Assembly (NCBI GenBank): GCA_910576915.1
Contig: CAJTJT010000020.1
Coordinates: 1 to 19,205, forward strand
DNA length: 19,205 nt
Direction of reading: 5' to 3'
DNA from: an uncultured Elusimicrobiales bacterium
GTDB lineage: Bacteria; Elusimicrobiota; Elusimicrobia; Elusimicrobiales; Elusimicrobiaceae
A program made the translations under genes and the position numbers. The notes below the pieces were generated by a model. It made no database searches. It was not told the DNA's origin and saw only the letters and a program-made list of their open reading frames with translations. Below, piece after piece: positions 12,170 through 19,205 of this stretch. Position 1 is the first letter of the stretch, and every line of letters starts with the position of its first letter.

Positions 12170-12215
12170 AAAACGGTCCTTAAAAATAGTTTTAGATATT
12201 TTACCATTTCCGGGC

Positions 12216-12243
12216 TTGGCCCGCAGACGAAAATTAGTATAAT
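12216..12243 (+). promoter_or_regulatory. Promoter of htrB-gmhB operon, probably leaderless
   Basis: TATAAT (12238-12243) ends 6 nt before the ATG at 12250. TTGGCC (12216-12221) stands 16 nt upstream as a partial -35. No Shine-Dalgarno is possible in a leader of this length. It lies in the 80-nt divergent gap shared with lpxK. Confidence 0.65.
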
Positions 12244-12249
12244 GGGAAT

Positions 12250-13194
12250 ATGGCAAACACACGCTTTCAAAAAACCCCTCTTCATTATTTACAATATTTG
12301 GCACTCAAAGTTTTTTGCGTGCTTTTCCGGTTAATTCCGTACCGCATGGCCGTAGGCATCGGCCGGGCCGCCACCGGCTCCGTCCGCTTTGTTATGCCCA
12401 AACGTTTTGAACGCTCCGTGAGCGACATTCAAAAAGCCTTCCCCAAAAAATCGCCCGAAGAATGCCGCCAAATCGCCGTTGAATCCTGGCGCAACATGGG
12501 GGCCATTTTTGCCGAATTCATTAAGCTGACCGGCATGAAGCCCGAAGAATTTAAAAAACACTCCCGCATTATCGGCGCGGAAAAAATGTTAAATGCGCAA
12601 AACAACACGGGCGGGATTATCCACATCGGCCACTTTACCAACTGGGAGGCCTTCGGCCTGGCGGGCGCGGTGTACGGAGTAGACAAAGCGGTGCTCGCCC
12701 AGCGCGTGGACAACCCGTATATCGACGAAGAAACCAACCGTCTGCGCAACATTTTTACGGGCCGCACCTTCTACAGCAACCACGAAGACAAACCCTTTTT
12801 CGCCTGCATGCGGTGGCTGAAAAAGAAAAAAATGCTCGGCATTTTGTTCGACCAAAACACCGTGGCGGGCGAAATGTGGATTCCGTTCATGGGCCGCACG
12901 GCGGCGTTCTCGCCGATTACGGCTCTTTTATCCATTAAAATGCAGGTGCCCGTATTCCCGGTGCGCGTGTGGCGGGAAAAGGACGGCGCCATCGTTTCCG
13001 AAGTAATGGACCCGTTATATCCCCCCGCCGAATACAGCATGGATAACGTACGCCAATTTACCAAGAAACTCGTCGGCTATTACGAAGACTGGCTCCGCAC
13101 CGATCCCGCCTCCTGGCTGTGGGCGCACAACCGCTGGAAACGCGAAGCCGAAGGCAACGCCTATCTGGAGGCCCACCCGGAGGAACGCGTATGA
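12250..13194 (+). CDS. Lipid A biosynthesis acyltransferase (LpxL/LpxM/HtrB family)
   Basis: The 314-residue protein has an N-terminal membrane segment (about 12-32) and the lysophospholipid acyltransferase domain. The HX4E catalytic motif is His128 to Glu133 in HIGHFTNWE. ILFDQNTVAGEMWIPFMGRTAAFSPITALLSIKMQVPVFPV follows, and the family-typical C-terminal YYEDWLRTDPASWLWAHNRWK ends the domain. These enzymes transfer secondary acyl chains from acyl-ACP to Kdo2-lipid IVA on the inner membrane. Whether it is LpxL-like (laurate) or LpxM-like (myristate) cannot be said. It is the first gene of an operon with gmhB (ATGA overlap) and the DUF3108 lipoprotein. A TATAAT 6 nt before its ATG implies leaderless expression. 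Confidence 0.92.
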   Translation: MANTRFQKTPLHYLQYLALKVFCVLFRLIPYRMAVGIGRAATGSVRFVMPKRFERSVSDIQKAFPKKSPEECRQIAVESWRNMGAIFAEFIKLTGMKPEEFKKHSRIIGAEKMLNAQNNTGGIIHIGHFTNWEAFGLAGAVYGVDKAVLAQRVDNPYIDEETNRLRNIFTGRTFYSNHEDKPFFACMRWLKKKKMLGILFDQNTVAGEMWIPFMGRTAAFSPITALLSIKMQVPVFPVRVWREKDGAIVSEVMDPLYPPAEYSMDNVRQFTKKLVGYYEDWLRTDPASWLWAHNRWKREAEGNAYLEAHPEERV

Positions 13195-13757
13195 CAGCTC
13201 CTGTAAAAGCCGTTTTTTTCGACCGCGACGGCACGCTCATCCACGAAAAACCAGGCACTTATCTAAGCGACCCTGCCAAAGTACGCCCCTATAAAAGCGT
13301 GGCGGCCGCACTCGCGTTACTTAAAAAAGCGGGTTATAAATTTTTTATCGTTTCCAACCAGTCCGGCATCGGCCGCGGCTATTTTACTGAAAAAGAAGTA
13401 AATGCCGTTCACGCGCGCATGCTGAAACTGTTAAAACCCGCCGTAATAGAGGAAATCGTTTTCTGCCCGCACGCGCCGGACGAAAAGTGCAACTGCCGCA
13501 AACCCGCCCCCGCCCTGGGACTGAAACTGATTAAAAAGTATCATATCGACCCGGCCCGCTCTTATATGGTGGGCGACAAAAAGGCGGACGTGGAATTCGG
13601 CCGGGCCATCGGGTTTACCCCGGTTCTCGTCACCACCGCCAACGGCAAAAACCATTTGAAAAAATACCCGGATATGCGCCCCGCCAAGGCGGCTTCCAAC
13701 CTGTTAAATGCCGCCCGCTTCATTCTAAAACATGCGGAGCGGAACCATGCTGCGTAA
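13191..13757 (+). CDS. gmhB: D-glycero-D-manno-heptose 1,7-bisphosphate 7-phosphatase
   Basis: The 188-residue HAD-family phosphatase has motif 1 FFDRDGTL (nucleophile Asp11, acid/base Asp13), motif 2 VSNQSG (54-59), the GmhB-specific zinc loop CPHAPDEKCNC (Cys92, His94, Cys100, Cys102) and motif 4 MVGDKKAD (126-133). GmhB removes the 7-phosphate in ADP-heptose synthesis for the LPS inner core, in the cytosol. The zinc loop separates it from histidinol-phosphatase relatives only partly, but the neighbouring hldA and LPS genes support the assignment. I start at 13191 because GGAGG precedes it and the ATG overlaps the upstream stop; the frame extends to 13119 within htrB. Confidence 0.9.
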   Translation: MTAPVKAVFFDRDGTLIHEKPGTYLSDPAKVRPYKSVAAALALLKKAGYKFFIVSNQSGIGRGYFTEKEVNAVHARMLKLLKPAVIEEIVFCPHAPDEKCNCRKPAPALGLKLIKKYHIDPARSYMVGDKKADVEFGRAIGFTPVLVTTANGKNHLKKYPDMRPAKAASNLLNAARFILKHAERNHAA

Positions 13758-14856
13758 CCTGACGGTTTTGGCCCTTGCGCTGTGGCTGGCGGCCTGCGCC
13801 GCCAAACCCGTTTATAAAACGGAATGCCCGGCGGACCCGGCCACGCCGCCCGCAGTTACCCAAAACGAGGACGTTCCCGCGCCGGAAAAAACGCCGCAAA
13901 CGGACCTAATCCCCCCCGCCGAGCAAGAAACGCCCGCCCAAAACACCGCTTTGGAAGAAAAAGAAGAATGCGCCGGGGAAACCGCAGCCGAAGAGCAAAC
14001 CCAAACCGCGCCCGTATTCTCCCCCCAAGACCAAATTTCCGCCGTGCGCGCACGCCAAACCTTAACCGCTCCCGCGCCGGACAAACCTTCTTTTGAAGAC
14101 GAAGAAACCATCCCGCTGGAAAACCGCCGCTTAAGCCCGTTTGCGTACGAACCCGTCACCCCCGCCCGAAAAAACGCACCGTGGACGGGTGAAGAATTGA
14201 AATACGGCCTGTATTACTCGTTTATCAAAGCGGGTACGGCGTACATCAAAACACGCGGAACGGCGGAAATCAACGGCCGGACGGCGTACGTTATCCAAAC
14301 CACGGCGTTTTCGGCTTCCGTCATTGACCCGTTTTTTAAAGTGCGCGACGTAAACTATTCCTGGCTGGACGCGGAAAATTTTTACTCGCTCGGCTACTCC
14401 CAAAGCGTACGCGAAGGCACCTATAAGCGCGACGAATGGCTGGCGTTTGACTACGAAAACCACGCTTACTACGGGGAGCTTCAAAAAAAGGAAGAGCCGC
14501 GCGTAATTTCCGGCAGCTTGGAAATCCCGGTGCTTGATATGCTGACCTCTTTATATTTCGTGCGCGCGCAGGAACTGACGGTGGGAAAAGATGTGGTGTT
14601 TGACATTATCAACCGCGAAAAACAATACCCCCTCATTGTAAAAGTGCTTAAAAAAGAAACGGTCAAAACCGCCGCCGGAAAATTCGACTGTATCGTAGTG
14701 GAGCCGCAGTTTAGAGGCGAAGGGATTTTTGTAAGCAAAGGCAAAAGTTTGAAAGTATGGCTGACGGACGACGAATACAAAATGCCCGTAAAAATGAAGA
14801 CGGAAGTGTTCATCGGCAGCGTGTCGGCGGAATTACTGGAATACAAACGAAATTAA
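13747..14856 (+). CDS. DUF3108-type lipoprotein
   Basis: The 369-residue protein has a lipoprotein signal with lipobox L-A-A-C and Cys17 (MLRNLTVLALALWLAAC). Residues about 20-115 form a long Pro/Glu/Gln-rich acidic linker. The globular domain from about 135 (WTGEELKYGLYYSFIKAGTAYIKTRG, then VIDPFFKVRDVNYSWLD, FDCIVVEPQFRGEGIF, LKVWLTDDEYKMPVKMKTEVFIGSVSAELLEY) matches the DUF3108 beta-rich fold, a lipid-barrel-like periplasmic family without settled function. I start at 13747, preceded by GGAG at 7 nt; an in-frame ATG at 13732 is less well placed. The start lies inside the end of gmhB. The context suggests an envelope or LPS-related role, which is inference. Confidence 0.85.
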   Translation: MLRNLTVLALALWLAACAAKPVYKTECPADPATPPAVTQNEDVPAPEKTPQTDLIPPAEQETPAQNTALEEKEECAGETAAEEQTQTAPVFSPQDQISAVRARQTLTAPAPDKPSFEDEETIPLENRRLSPFAYEPVTPARKNAPWTGEELKYGLYYSFIKAGTAYIKTRGTAEINGRTAYVIQTTAFSASVIDPFFKVRDVNYSWLDAENFYSLGYSQSVREGTYKRDEWLAFDYENHAYYGELQKKEEPRVISGSLEIPVLDMLTSLYFVRAQELTVGKDVVFDIINREKQYPLIVKVLKKETVKTAAGKFDCIVVEPQFRGEGIFVSKGKSLKVWLTDDEYKMPVKMKTEVFIGSVSAELLEYKRN

Positions 14857-14859
14857 AGA

Positions 14860-14865
14860 TATAAT
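14860..14865 (+). promoter_or_regulatory. Possible -10 element for hldA
   Basis: TATAAT lies 4 nt after the previous stop codon, giving a leader of about 25 nt that contains GGGAG before the hldA ATG. No good -35 hexamer is seen, so readthrough from the upstream operon is also possible. Confidence 0.4.
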
Positions 14866-14894
14866 AAAACAATAAACCAAACGGGAGAGCAACC

Positions 14895-15884
14895 ATGCAA
14901 GCAACCACCAAACGTTTGAAAGAAATTTTGAAAAATTTTGAAGGGAAAGAGATTATCGTCGTAGGCGATATCATGCTGGACCATTTTATTAAAGGTTCCG
15001 TCAGCCGCATTTCGCCGGAAGCCCCGGTGCCGGTAGTGGACGTGAAAAAAGAATTTTTCGTCGCCGGCGGCGCGGGCAACGTGGCCGTAAACCTGGCCGC
15101 GCTGGGCGCCAAACCCGTGATGGTGTCCGTCGTCGGGCAGGACCTGGGCGGCGAAATGTTAAAAGGTTTCCTGCGCGAGAAAAACGTCAACATCTACGGC
15201 GTGGCCGAAGACCCGGACCGCCCCACCACCCAAAAAATCCGCGTGATGGCCGACCAACAGCAAATCGTCCGCTTCGACCGAGAAAGCAAAAAAGTAATCT
15301 CCCCCTCCGTGGCCTCCACGTGCATGAAAAGTTTTGAACTGGCCGTAAAAACCGCCAAAGGCGTTATTTTGTCCGACTACGGCAAAGGGATGCTTTCGGA
15401 CCAAAACATCCAAACCATTATCGACACCTGCCGCAAACACAACATCCCCGTATGCGTGGACCCGAAAATCGATAACTTCAGAAAATATAAAAACATCACC
15501 TGCATGACGCCCAACACCAAAGAAGCATGGGAAGGCGCGGGCGAATCCCCCAAATCCGGCGAAGAAGCCATTTTGGATTTGGGCGATAAAATTTTGAAAA
15601 TGCTGGACGCCGAATCCATTTTAATCACCCGCAGTGCTGACGGCATGACTTTGTTTGAAAAAGACAAAAAAGAACCCTACACCGTCCACGCCACCGCGCG
15701 CGAAGTGTACGACGTTACCGGCGCGGGCGACACCGTTATTTCCGTGTTGACGCTCGCCTTGGCCGCGGGGGCTACCTTGCGCGAAGCGGCCGTCATTTCC
15801 AACTATGCAGCGGGAATCGTAGTGGAAAAATCCGGCACCGCCACCACCACGCGCGAAGAAATCGAAGGAGTTTTGCCCAAATGA
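14895..15884 (+). CDS. hldA: D-glycero-beta-D-manno-heptose-7-phosphate kinase
   Basis: The 329-residue PfkB/ribokinase-family protein matches the kinase half of HldE (RfaE domain I): GDIMLDHFIKGSVSRISPEAPVPV (24-47), AGGAGNVAVNLAALGA (57-72), and the C-terminal catalytic GAGD (276-279) with Asp279 as base. The cytidylyltransferase-like second half of the E. coli bifunctional HldE (about 477 residues) is absent, so this is the stand-alone HldA form and the adenylyltransferase HldC must be encoded elsewhere. It phosphorylates heptose-7-P at C1, and GmhB upstream then removes the 7-phosphate. GGGAG precedes the ATG, and the end overlaps kdsB as ATGA. Confidence 0.92.
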   Translation: MQATTKRLKEILKNFEGKEIIVVGDIMLDHFIKGSVSRISPEAPVPVVDVKKEFFVAGGAGNVAVNLAALGAKPVMVSVVGQDLGGEMLKGFLREKNVNIYGVAEDPDRPTTQKIRVMADQQQIVRFDRESKKVISPSVASTCMKSFELAVKTAKGVILSDYGKGMLSDQNIQTIIDTCRKHNIPVCVDPKIDNFRKYKNITCMTPNTKEAWEGAGESPKSGEEAILDLGDKILKMLDAESILITRSADGMTLFEKDKKEPYTVHATAREVYDVTGAGDTVISVLTLALAAGATLREAAVISNYAAGIVVEKSGTATTTREEIEGVLPK

Positions 15885-16627
15885 GCGACTTTTTAATCGC
15901 CGTCCCGGCGCGCTTCGGCTCCTCGCGTCTGCCCGGTAAAATTTTAAAGAACCTCTGCGGCAAACCCGTCATCCAGCACGTATACGAAGCGTGCCTGAAG
16001 ACTGGCCTGGGCGAAGTGATTATCGCCACCGAATCGCCTTTAGTGCAGGAAGCCGCGGCCAAATTCGGCGCCAAAGCCATTTTGACAAGCGCGTCCTGCC
16101 AAAGCGGCACGGACCGCATTTTTGAAGCCGCGCAGAACCGCCCGGGAAAATTTATCATTAACGTCCAGGGCGACGAGCCGTTCATCCGCCCGGAAACCAT
16201 TACCAAAGTGGCGCGGCTTTTGGCGGACGACCCGTCGTGCGACATCGCCACCGCCGTCACCGCCACCTTAGACGACGCCAAAATCGATAATCCCAACTGC
16301 GTGAAAGCGGTGTTGGCCAAAGACGGCCGCGCGCTGTACTTTTCGCGCTCGCGCGTACCTTTTAAACGGGAAATTACGGACGAAAACAAAAACGTGCCCT
16401 ATTGGCACCACTGCGGCATTTACGGGTATAAAAAAGAGGCGCTGGACCGCTTTGTATCCCTGCCGCAAAGCCCGCTGGAAAAATTGGAAAAGCTGGAACA
16501 GCTCCGCGCGCTGGAAGACGGCATGAAAATCAAGTGCGTGGAAATCGAACCCGGCGGACCGGCCATCGACACCGAGGCCGATTTAAAAGCGGCCGAAGAA
16601 TACTTTAAAAAGCACTTTACAAAGTAA
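15881..16627 (+). CDS. kdsB: 3-deoxy-manno-octulosonate cytidylyltransferase (CMP-Kdo synthetase)
   Basis: The 248-residue protein has the KdsB signatures: VPARFGSSRLPGK (8-20, CTP-binding loop), SCQSGTDRI, VQGDEPFIRPE with the metal-site Asp, YFSRSRVPF, and the late LEQLRALEDGMKIKCVEIEPGGPAIDTEADL. It couples Kdo to CMP in the cytosol, the activation step before Kdo transfer to lipid IVA. AAGGAG stands 11 nt before the ATG inside hldA, giving tight coupling. The gene ends in a strong terminator, and the neighbouring pyrG supplies CTP. Length and motifs are normal. Confidence 0.95.
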   Translation: MSDFLIAVPARFGSSRLPGKILKNLCGKPVIQHVYEACLKTGLGEVIIATESPLVQEAAAKFGAKAILTSASCQSGTDRIFEAAQNRPGKFIINVQGDEPFIRPETITKVARLLADDPSCDIATAVTATLDDAKIDNPNCVKAVLAKDGRALYFSRSRVPFKREITDENKNVPYWHHCGIYGYKKEALDRFVSLPQSPLEKLEKLEQLRALEDGMKIKCVEIEPGGPAIDTEADLKAAEEYFKKHFTK

Positions 16628-16630
16628 AGA

Positions 16631-16665
16631 GAAGTCCCGCCCCCCCGGCGGGGCTTCCTCTTTTT
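16631..16665 (+). terminator. Intrinsic terminator of the hldA-kdsB unit
   Basis: GAAG-T-CCCGCC and GGCGGGGCTTC (16631-16657) form a GC-rich stem around a C-run loop, followed by CTCTTTTT (16658-16665). It separates kdsB from pyrG, so pyrG should have its own promoter in 16666-16720. I could not identify that promoter confidently. Confidence 0.8.
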
Positions 16666-16735
16666 GGCGAACCGGGAAGACAAAAAAATCCCCCGCAGCC
16701 AACGGATTTTTATTTTTACCAAGGAGAAACAACTT

Positions 16736-18328
16736 ATGTCTAAATTCATCATTATCACGGGCGGCGTGGTCAGCTCGCTCGGCAAAGGGATTTCCGGCGC
16801 GAGCATCGGCAAACTTTTGCAGTTAAACGGCCTGCGCGTCAATATGATTAAGTGCGACCCGTACATCAACGTGGACCCCGGCACCATGAGCCCCTACCAG
16901 CACGGGGAAGTGTTCGTCACCACCGACGGCGCGGAAGCCGACCTCGACCTCGGCCACTACGAACGCTTTTTAGACGTAAACATGACCCGCGCCAACACCA
17001 ACACCGCGGGCAACATTTATCAAACCGTTATCGACAAAGAACGCCGCGGCGAATACCTGGGCGCCACCGTGCAGGTGATTCCGCACATCACCAACGAAAT
17101 CAAAAAACGTTTTACCGCGTTTGAAAACGACGTGGACGTATCCATTATCGAAATCGGCGGGACGGTAGGCGACATTGAGTCCCTTCCGTTTTTGGAAGCC
17201 GCCCGCCAGCTGCGCCTGGAAAAAGGCCCGCAAAACGTTATCTGCGTGCACGTTACGCTGATTCCGTACATCGCGGTGGCGCAGGAACTGAAAACCAAAC
17301 CCACCCAGCACTCCGTCAATAAATTGCGCGAAGTGGGTATCGAGCCCAGCATGCTCATCTGCCGCACGGAGCAGCCTTTAAACCAGCATTTAAAAGAAAA
17401 ACTGTCGCTCTTTTGCAGCGTTCCGGCCAAAGCCGTTATCGAATGCGCCGACGCCAAATCCATCTACCACGTGCCCGAAATGTTCTACAAGCAGGACGTG
17501 GACAAACAGATTATTTCGCTGTTAAATTTAAAACCCACGAAGGAAGTGGACCCGAAATGGTTTGAATTTTTCGACAAAGCGATGAACCCGAATAAATCCG
17601 TCAAAATCGCGGTAGCGGGCAAATACGCCGAATTCCAGGAAGCGTATAAGTCTATCCACGAAGCCCTGCGCCACGCCGGCATGAACAACGACGCCAAAGT
17701 GGAAGTGGTATACATTAATACGGAAAAAGACGACGTGGAAAAAATGCTCCCGGGCGTGGACGGGATTTTAATCCCCGGCGGATTCGGAAACCGCGGGATT
17801 GAAGGCAAAATCGCCACCGTTAAATACGCGCGCGAAAACAAGATTCCGTTCCTGGGCATTTGCCTGGGCATGCAATGCACGGTGATTGAAGCCGCCCGCA
17901 ACCTCTGCGGCCTGCACGACGCTAATTCCACCGAGTTCGACCCGACCACCAAAGACCCGGTGGTAGACTTAACCCCCCAGCAAAAAAACGTGGTTTATAA
18001 AGGAGGCACCATGCGCCTTGGCAACTACACGGCGGATTTGGAAGAAGGGTCACTGGCGCGCCGGCTGTACGGCAAAGACCAAATCGTCGAACGCCACCGC
18101 CACCGCTACGAATTTAACCCGGCTTACGTAAAGCAGCTGCGTGACGCGGGGCTCAAGGTGACGGGCTGGCACGAAGGCGTGCTGCCGGAAATTGTGGAAC
18201 GCGAAGACCACCCGTACTTTATTGCGGGCCAGTTCCACCCGGAATTTGGTTCCCGCCCGATGCGCCCGCACCCGTTGTTTGACGGCCTCATCAAAGCGAG
18301 TTTGAAACAAAAAGAAAGTAAAAAATAA
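16736..18328 (+). CDS. pyrG: CTP synthase
   Basis: The 530-residue protein is full-length and highly conserved. The N-terminal synthase domain begins KFIIITGGVVSSLGKGISGASIGKLL, with the P-loop, and KCDPYINVDPGTMSPYQHGEVFVTTDGAEADLDLGHYERF. The class I glutamine amidotransferase domain (from about 285) has IPGGFGNRGIEG, the nucleophile Cys376 in GICLGMQC, and His501/Glu503 in QFHPEFGSRP. It converts UTP to CTP with ATP and glutamine in the cytosol. I start at 16736, preceded by AAGGAG at 9 nt; the frame is open to 16664 across the kdsB terminator, which argues against the longer form. Adjacency to the CTP-using kdsB is metabolically coherent. Confidence 0.97.
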   Translation: MSKFIIITGGVVSSLGKGISGASIGKLLQLNGLRVNMIKCDPYINVDPGTMSPYQHGEVFVTTDGAEADLDLGHYERFLDVNMTRANTNTAGNIYQTVIDKERRGEYLGATVQVIPHITNEIKKRFTAFENDVDVSIIEIGGTVGDIESLPFLEAARQLRLEKGPQNVICVHVTLIPYIAVAQELKTKPTQHSVNKLREVGIEPSMLICRTEQPLNQHLKEKLSLFCSVPAKAVIECADAKSIYHVPEMFYKQDVDKQIISLLNLKPTKEVDPKWFEFFDKAMNPNKSVKIAVAGKYAEFQEAYKSIHEALRHAGMNNDAKVEVVYINTEKDDVEKMLPGVDGILIPGGFGNRGIEGKIATVKYARENKIPFLGICLGMQCTVIEAARNLCGLHDANSTEFDPTTKDPVVDLTPQQKNVVYKGGTMRLGNYTADLEEGSLARRLYGKDQIVERHRHRYEFNPAYVKQLRDAGLKVTGWHEGVLPEIVEREDHPYFIAGQFHPEFGSRPMRPHPLFDGLIKASLKQKESKK

Positions 18329-18342
18329 AATTCTTACGTTGC

Positions 18343-18373
18343 AAAAAGCCCCGGCTTAACGCCGGGGCTTTTT
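18343..18373. terminator. Bidirectional terminator between pyrG and pilin gene 3
   Basis: AAAAAGCCCCGGC (18343-18355) and GCCGGGGCTTTTT (18361-18373) form a perfect 13-bp stem with loop TTAAC, T-tracts being present on both strands. It can end pyrG on the plus strand and the convergent pilin gene on the minus strand. Confidence 0.88.
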
Positions 18374-18423
18374 AAGAGGTCTTCCTCCGTCAGGCCAAAA
18401 AACAAAACTTGAAATTTCGCTAA

Positions 18424-18966
18424 TCAATTCAAACGGTACAGCTTGCCGCCCGAGCCCAAAGTAGTACCGCTTATTAGGACACCGTTCATTGAACGGCAAA
18501 GTTTTTCCGCCTCCGGCCTATACGCCACGCATGCGGTTATACCGCCCAGCCCCATACTGTAATTTTTACTGTAGCGAATCAAAGCCAAATCGGGTGCGGA
18601 GGTAGAGCCGGAAGAAGAAACATAAGCACCGTATATGAAAAAATTCTCCGGTTCATAAGAATAAACAATATAGTAATAATTGCCGTTTTTTAAATGCGAG
18701 CCGGACGACACCCCACCCACTGCACCGCTAAAATTTTCACCTGGAATACCCAAATCCAACTCAGAAAAATCGCTGGTATATTTATCATTTGCCAAATAAT
18801 ATAGTTCTTCACTCTGATAGACGGAAGCCGTCATTGTTTGAAGCTGTGTCATACGCGCTTTTTGCACACTGCGCGTATACTGCGGCAGCGCCACTGACGA
18901 CAATATGCCGATGATTAAAACAACTACTAATAACTCGATAAGCGTAAAACCGCATTTTTGATACAT
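18424..18966 (-). CDS. Type IV pilin-like protein (pilin 3)
   Basis: The 180-residue prepilin has the leader MYQKCG before FTLIELLVVVLIIGILSS, Glu at mature position 5, and the helix VALPQYTRSVQKARMTQLQTM. The globular domain (about 55-180) is Ser/Gly/Tyr-rich with two cysteines 15 residues apart (TACVAYRPEAEKLC). The first 40 codons resemble pilin gene 2 closely at DNA level, including TTTGATACAT over the start, whereas the C-terminal halves have diverged. A purine-rich AAAGGGGG stands upstream of the ATG at 18966. The frame is open to 19017 but only into repeat sequence. The leader contains a large palindromic repeat, and the poly-T promoter lies at 19127-19154. Confidence 0.9.
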   Translation of the reverse strand: MYQKCGFTLIELLVVVLIIGILSSVALPQYTRSVQKARMTQLQTMTASVYQSEELYYLANDKYTSDFSELDLGIPGENFSGAVGGVSSGSHLKNGNYYYIVYSYEPENFFIYGAYVSSSGSTSAPDLALIRYSKNYSMGLGGITACVAYRPEAEKLCRSMNGVLISGTTLGSGGKLYRLN

Positions 18967-18986
18967 GGAATATCCCCCTTTAAATA

Positions 18987-19112
18987 GTTTGGCGGCTTTA
19001 TCGTTGCATTGCGTCATTCCGTAGTGTTTTTGTACGGAATCTCGCTCTTACGAAACGACAGATTCCCGATAGAAACATTCGGGAATGACGATAGTAAAGT
19101 AAGCCGCCAAAC
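18987..19112. repeat. Cloverleaf-like palindromic repeat in the pilin 3 leader
   Basis: The outer arms GTTTGGCGGC (18987-18996) and GCCGCCAAAC (19103-19112) are perfect complements. The next arms CGTCATTCC (19012-19020) and GGAATGACG (19082-19090) also pair. Two inner hairpins follow: ATTCCGTA with TACGGAAT (19016-19023 and 19033-19040), and ATTCCCGA with TCGGGAAT (19062-19069 and 19079-19086). It shares the TCATTCC...GGAAT core with the element in front of pilin gene 2 and sits in the same place between promoter and start codon. Confidence 0.7.
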
Positions 19113-19126
19113 CTGGAATTACCCCC

Positions 19127-19154
19127 ATGTTATCAAAAAAAAAAAACGGGTCAA
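19127..19154 (-). promoter_or_regulatory. Putative poly-T-spacer promoter of pilin gene 3
   Basis: On the minus strand TTGACC (19149-19154) and TAACAT (19127-19132) flank a 16-nt spacer of CG, twelve T, GA, identical to that of pilin gene 2. The predicted leader is about 155 nt. A CCCCC-GGCAA-GGGGG hairpin lies immediately upstream of the -35, which again leaves open a terminator-like reading. Confidence 0.5.
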
Positions 19155-19205
19155 CCCCCTTGCCGGGGGCAGGCATTCCGGCCTAACCAGGGTTTAGTAA
19201 TAGAC

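Noticed and set aside
12170..12304. N-terminal extension of lpxK to an ATG at 12304
   Set aside because: It would run through the divergent promoter and into htrB; the ATG at 12169 has AAGGA and matches the normal start of the family.
16664..16735. N-terminal extension of pyrG to 16664
   Set aside because: It crosses the T-tract of the kdsB terminator, and the conserved protein starts MSKFIIITGG behind AAGGAG at 16736.
19009..19197. Plus-strand 62-codon frame at the right edge
   Set aside because: It consists of palindromic repeat and the A12 tract, with no start signal or recognisable product.

Overview
The window reads as a chromosomal segment of a Gram-negative bacterium, moderately G+C-rich, with densely packed genes, many 4-nt ATGA overlaps and a nearly complete lipid A/inner-core LPS gene set. 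Three stand-alone type IV pilin-like genes share almost the same N-terminal helix (FTLIELLVVVLIIGILS) but differ in their C-terminal domains. Dispersed pilin paralogues of this kind are typical of Elusimicrobiota (Elusimicrobium-like gut bacteria). That assignment is an inference from gene style, because no 16S or other decisive marker is present.

Layout. (1) 78-715: pilin gene 1 on the minus strand, with its own terminator and promoter. (2) 735-3684: translationally coupled operon rbfA-nrnA-truB-ribF (30S maturation, nanoRNA/pAp hydrolysis, tRNA psi55, FMN/FAD). (3) 3685-4547: about 860 bp without a credible gene, packed with inverted repeats and a threefold direct repeat. (4) 4548-6842, minus strand: a two-helix membrane protein, a secreted coiled-coil protein, the fluoride channel crcB, tRNA(CAT) with promoter and terminator, and a TPR lipoprotein. 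(5) 6960-7040: palindromic -10-like box followed by an orphan terminator, a possible small RNA. (6) 7080-10151: tandemly duplicated module, glycosyltransferase + polysaccharide deacetylase twice, in which the second deacetylase has lost its metal-binding and catalytic residues. (7) 10148-10868: pilin gene 2, minus strand, with a repeat-filled leader. (8) 11013-16665: envelope block with lpxK (minus) divergent from htrB-gmhB-DUF3108 lipoprotein, then hldA-kdsB. (9) 16736-18373: pyrG, making the CTP that KdsB consumes. (10) 18343-19154: pilin gene 3, minus strand.

How the genes work together. LpxK and the HtrB-type acyltransferase complete lipid A. KdsB activates Kdo with CTP. HldA and GmhB perform two steps of ADP-heptose synthesis. 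The two WaaE-like glycosyltransferases and the deacetylase probably build or trim core or surface glycan. The pilins add surface fibres or pseudopilins; no pilus assembly gene lies in the window.

Two regulatory patterns stand out. First, four genes that begin a transcription unit (rbfA, the 90-aa membrane protein, glycosyltransferase 1, htrB) have a -10 hexamer ending exactly 6 nt before the ATG and no Shine-Dalgarno, so their mRNAs are probably leaderless; the other transcript-initiating genes carry a Shine-Dalgarno sequence. Second, pilin genes 2 and 3 share an identical upstream block in which a 12-T homopolymer fills the spacer between a -35-like and a -10-like hexamer. That is the architecture of slipped-strand, phase-variable promoters, and a palindromic repeat element lies between this promoter and each start codon.
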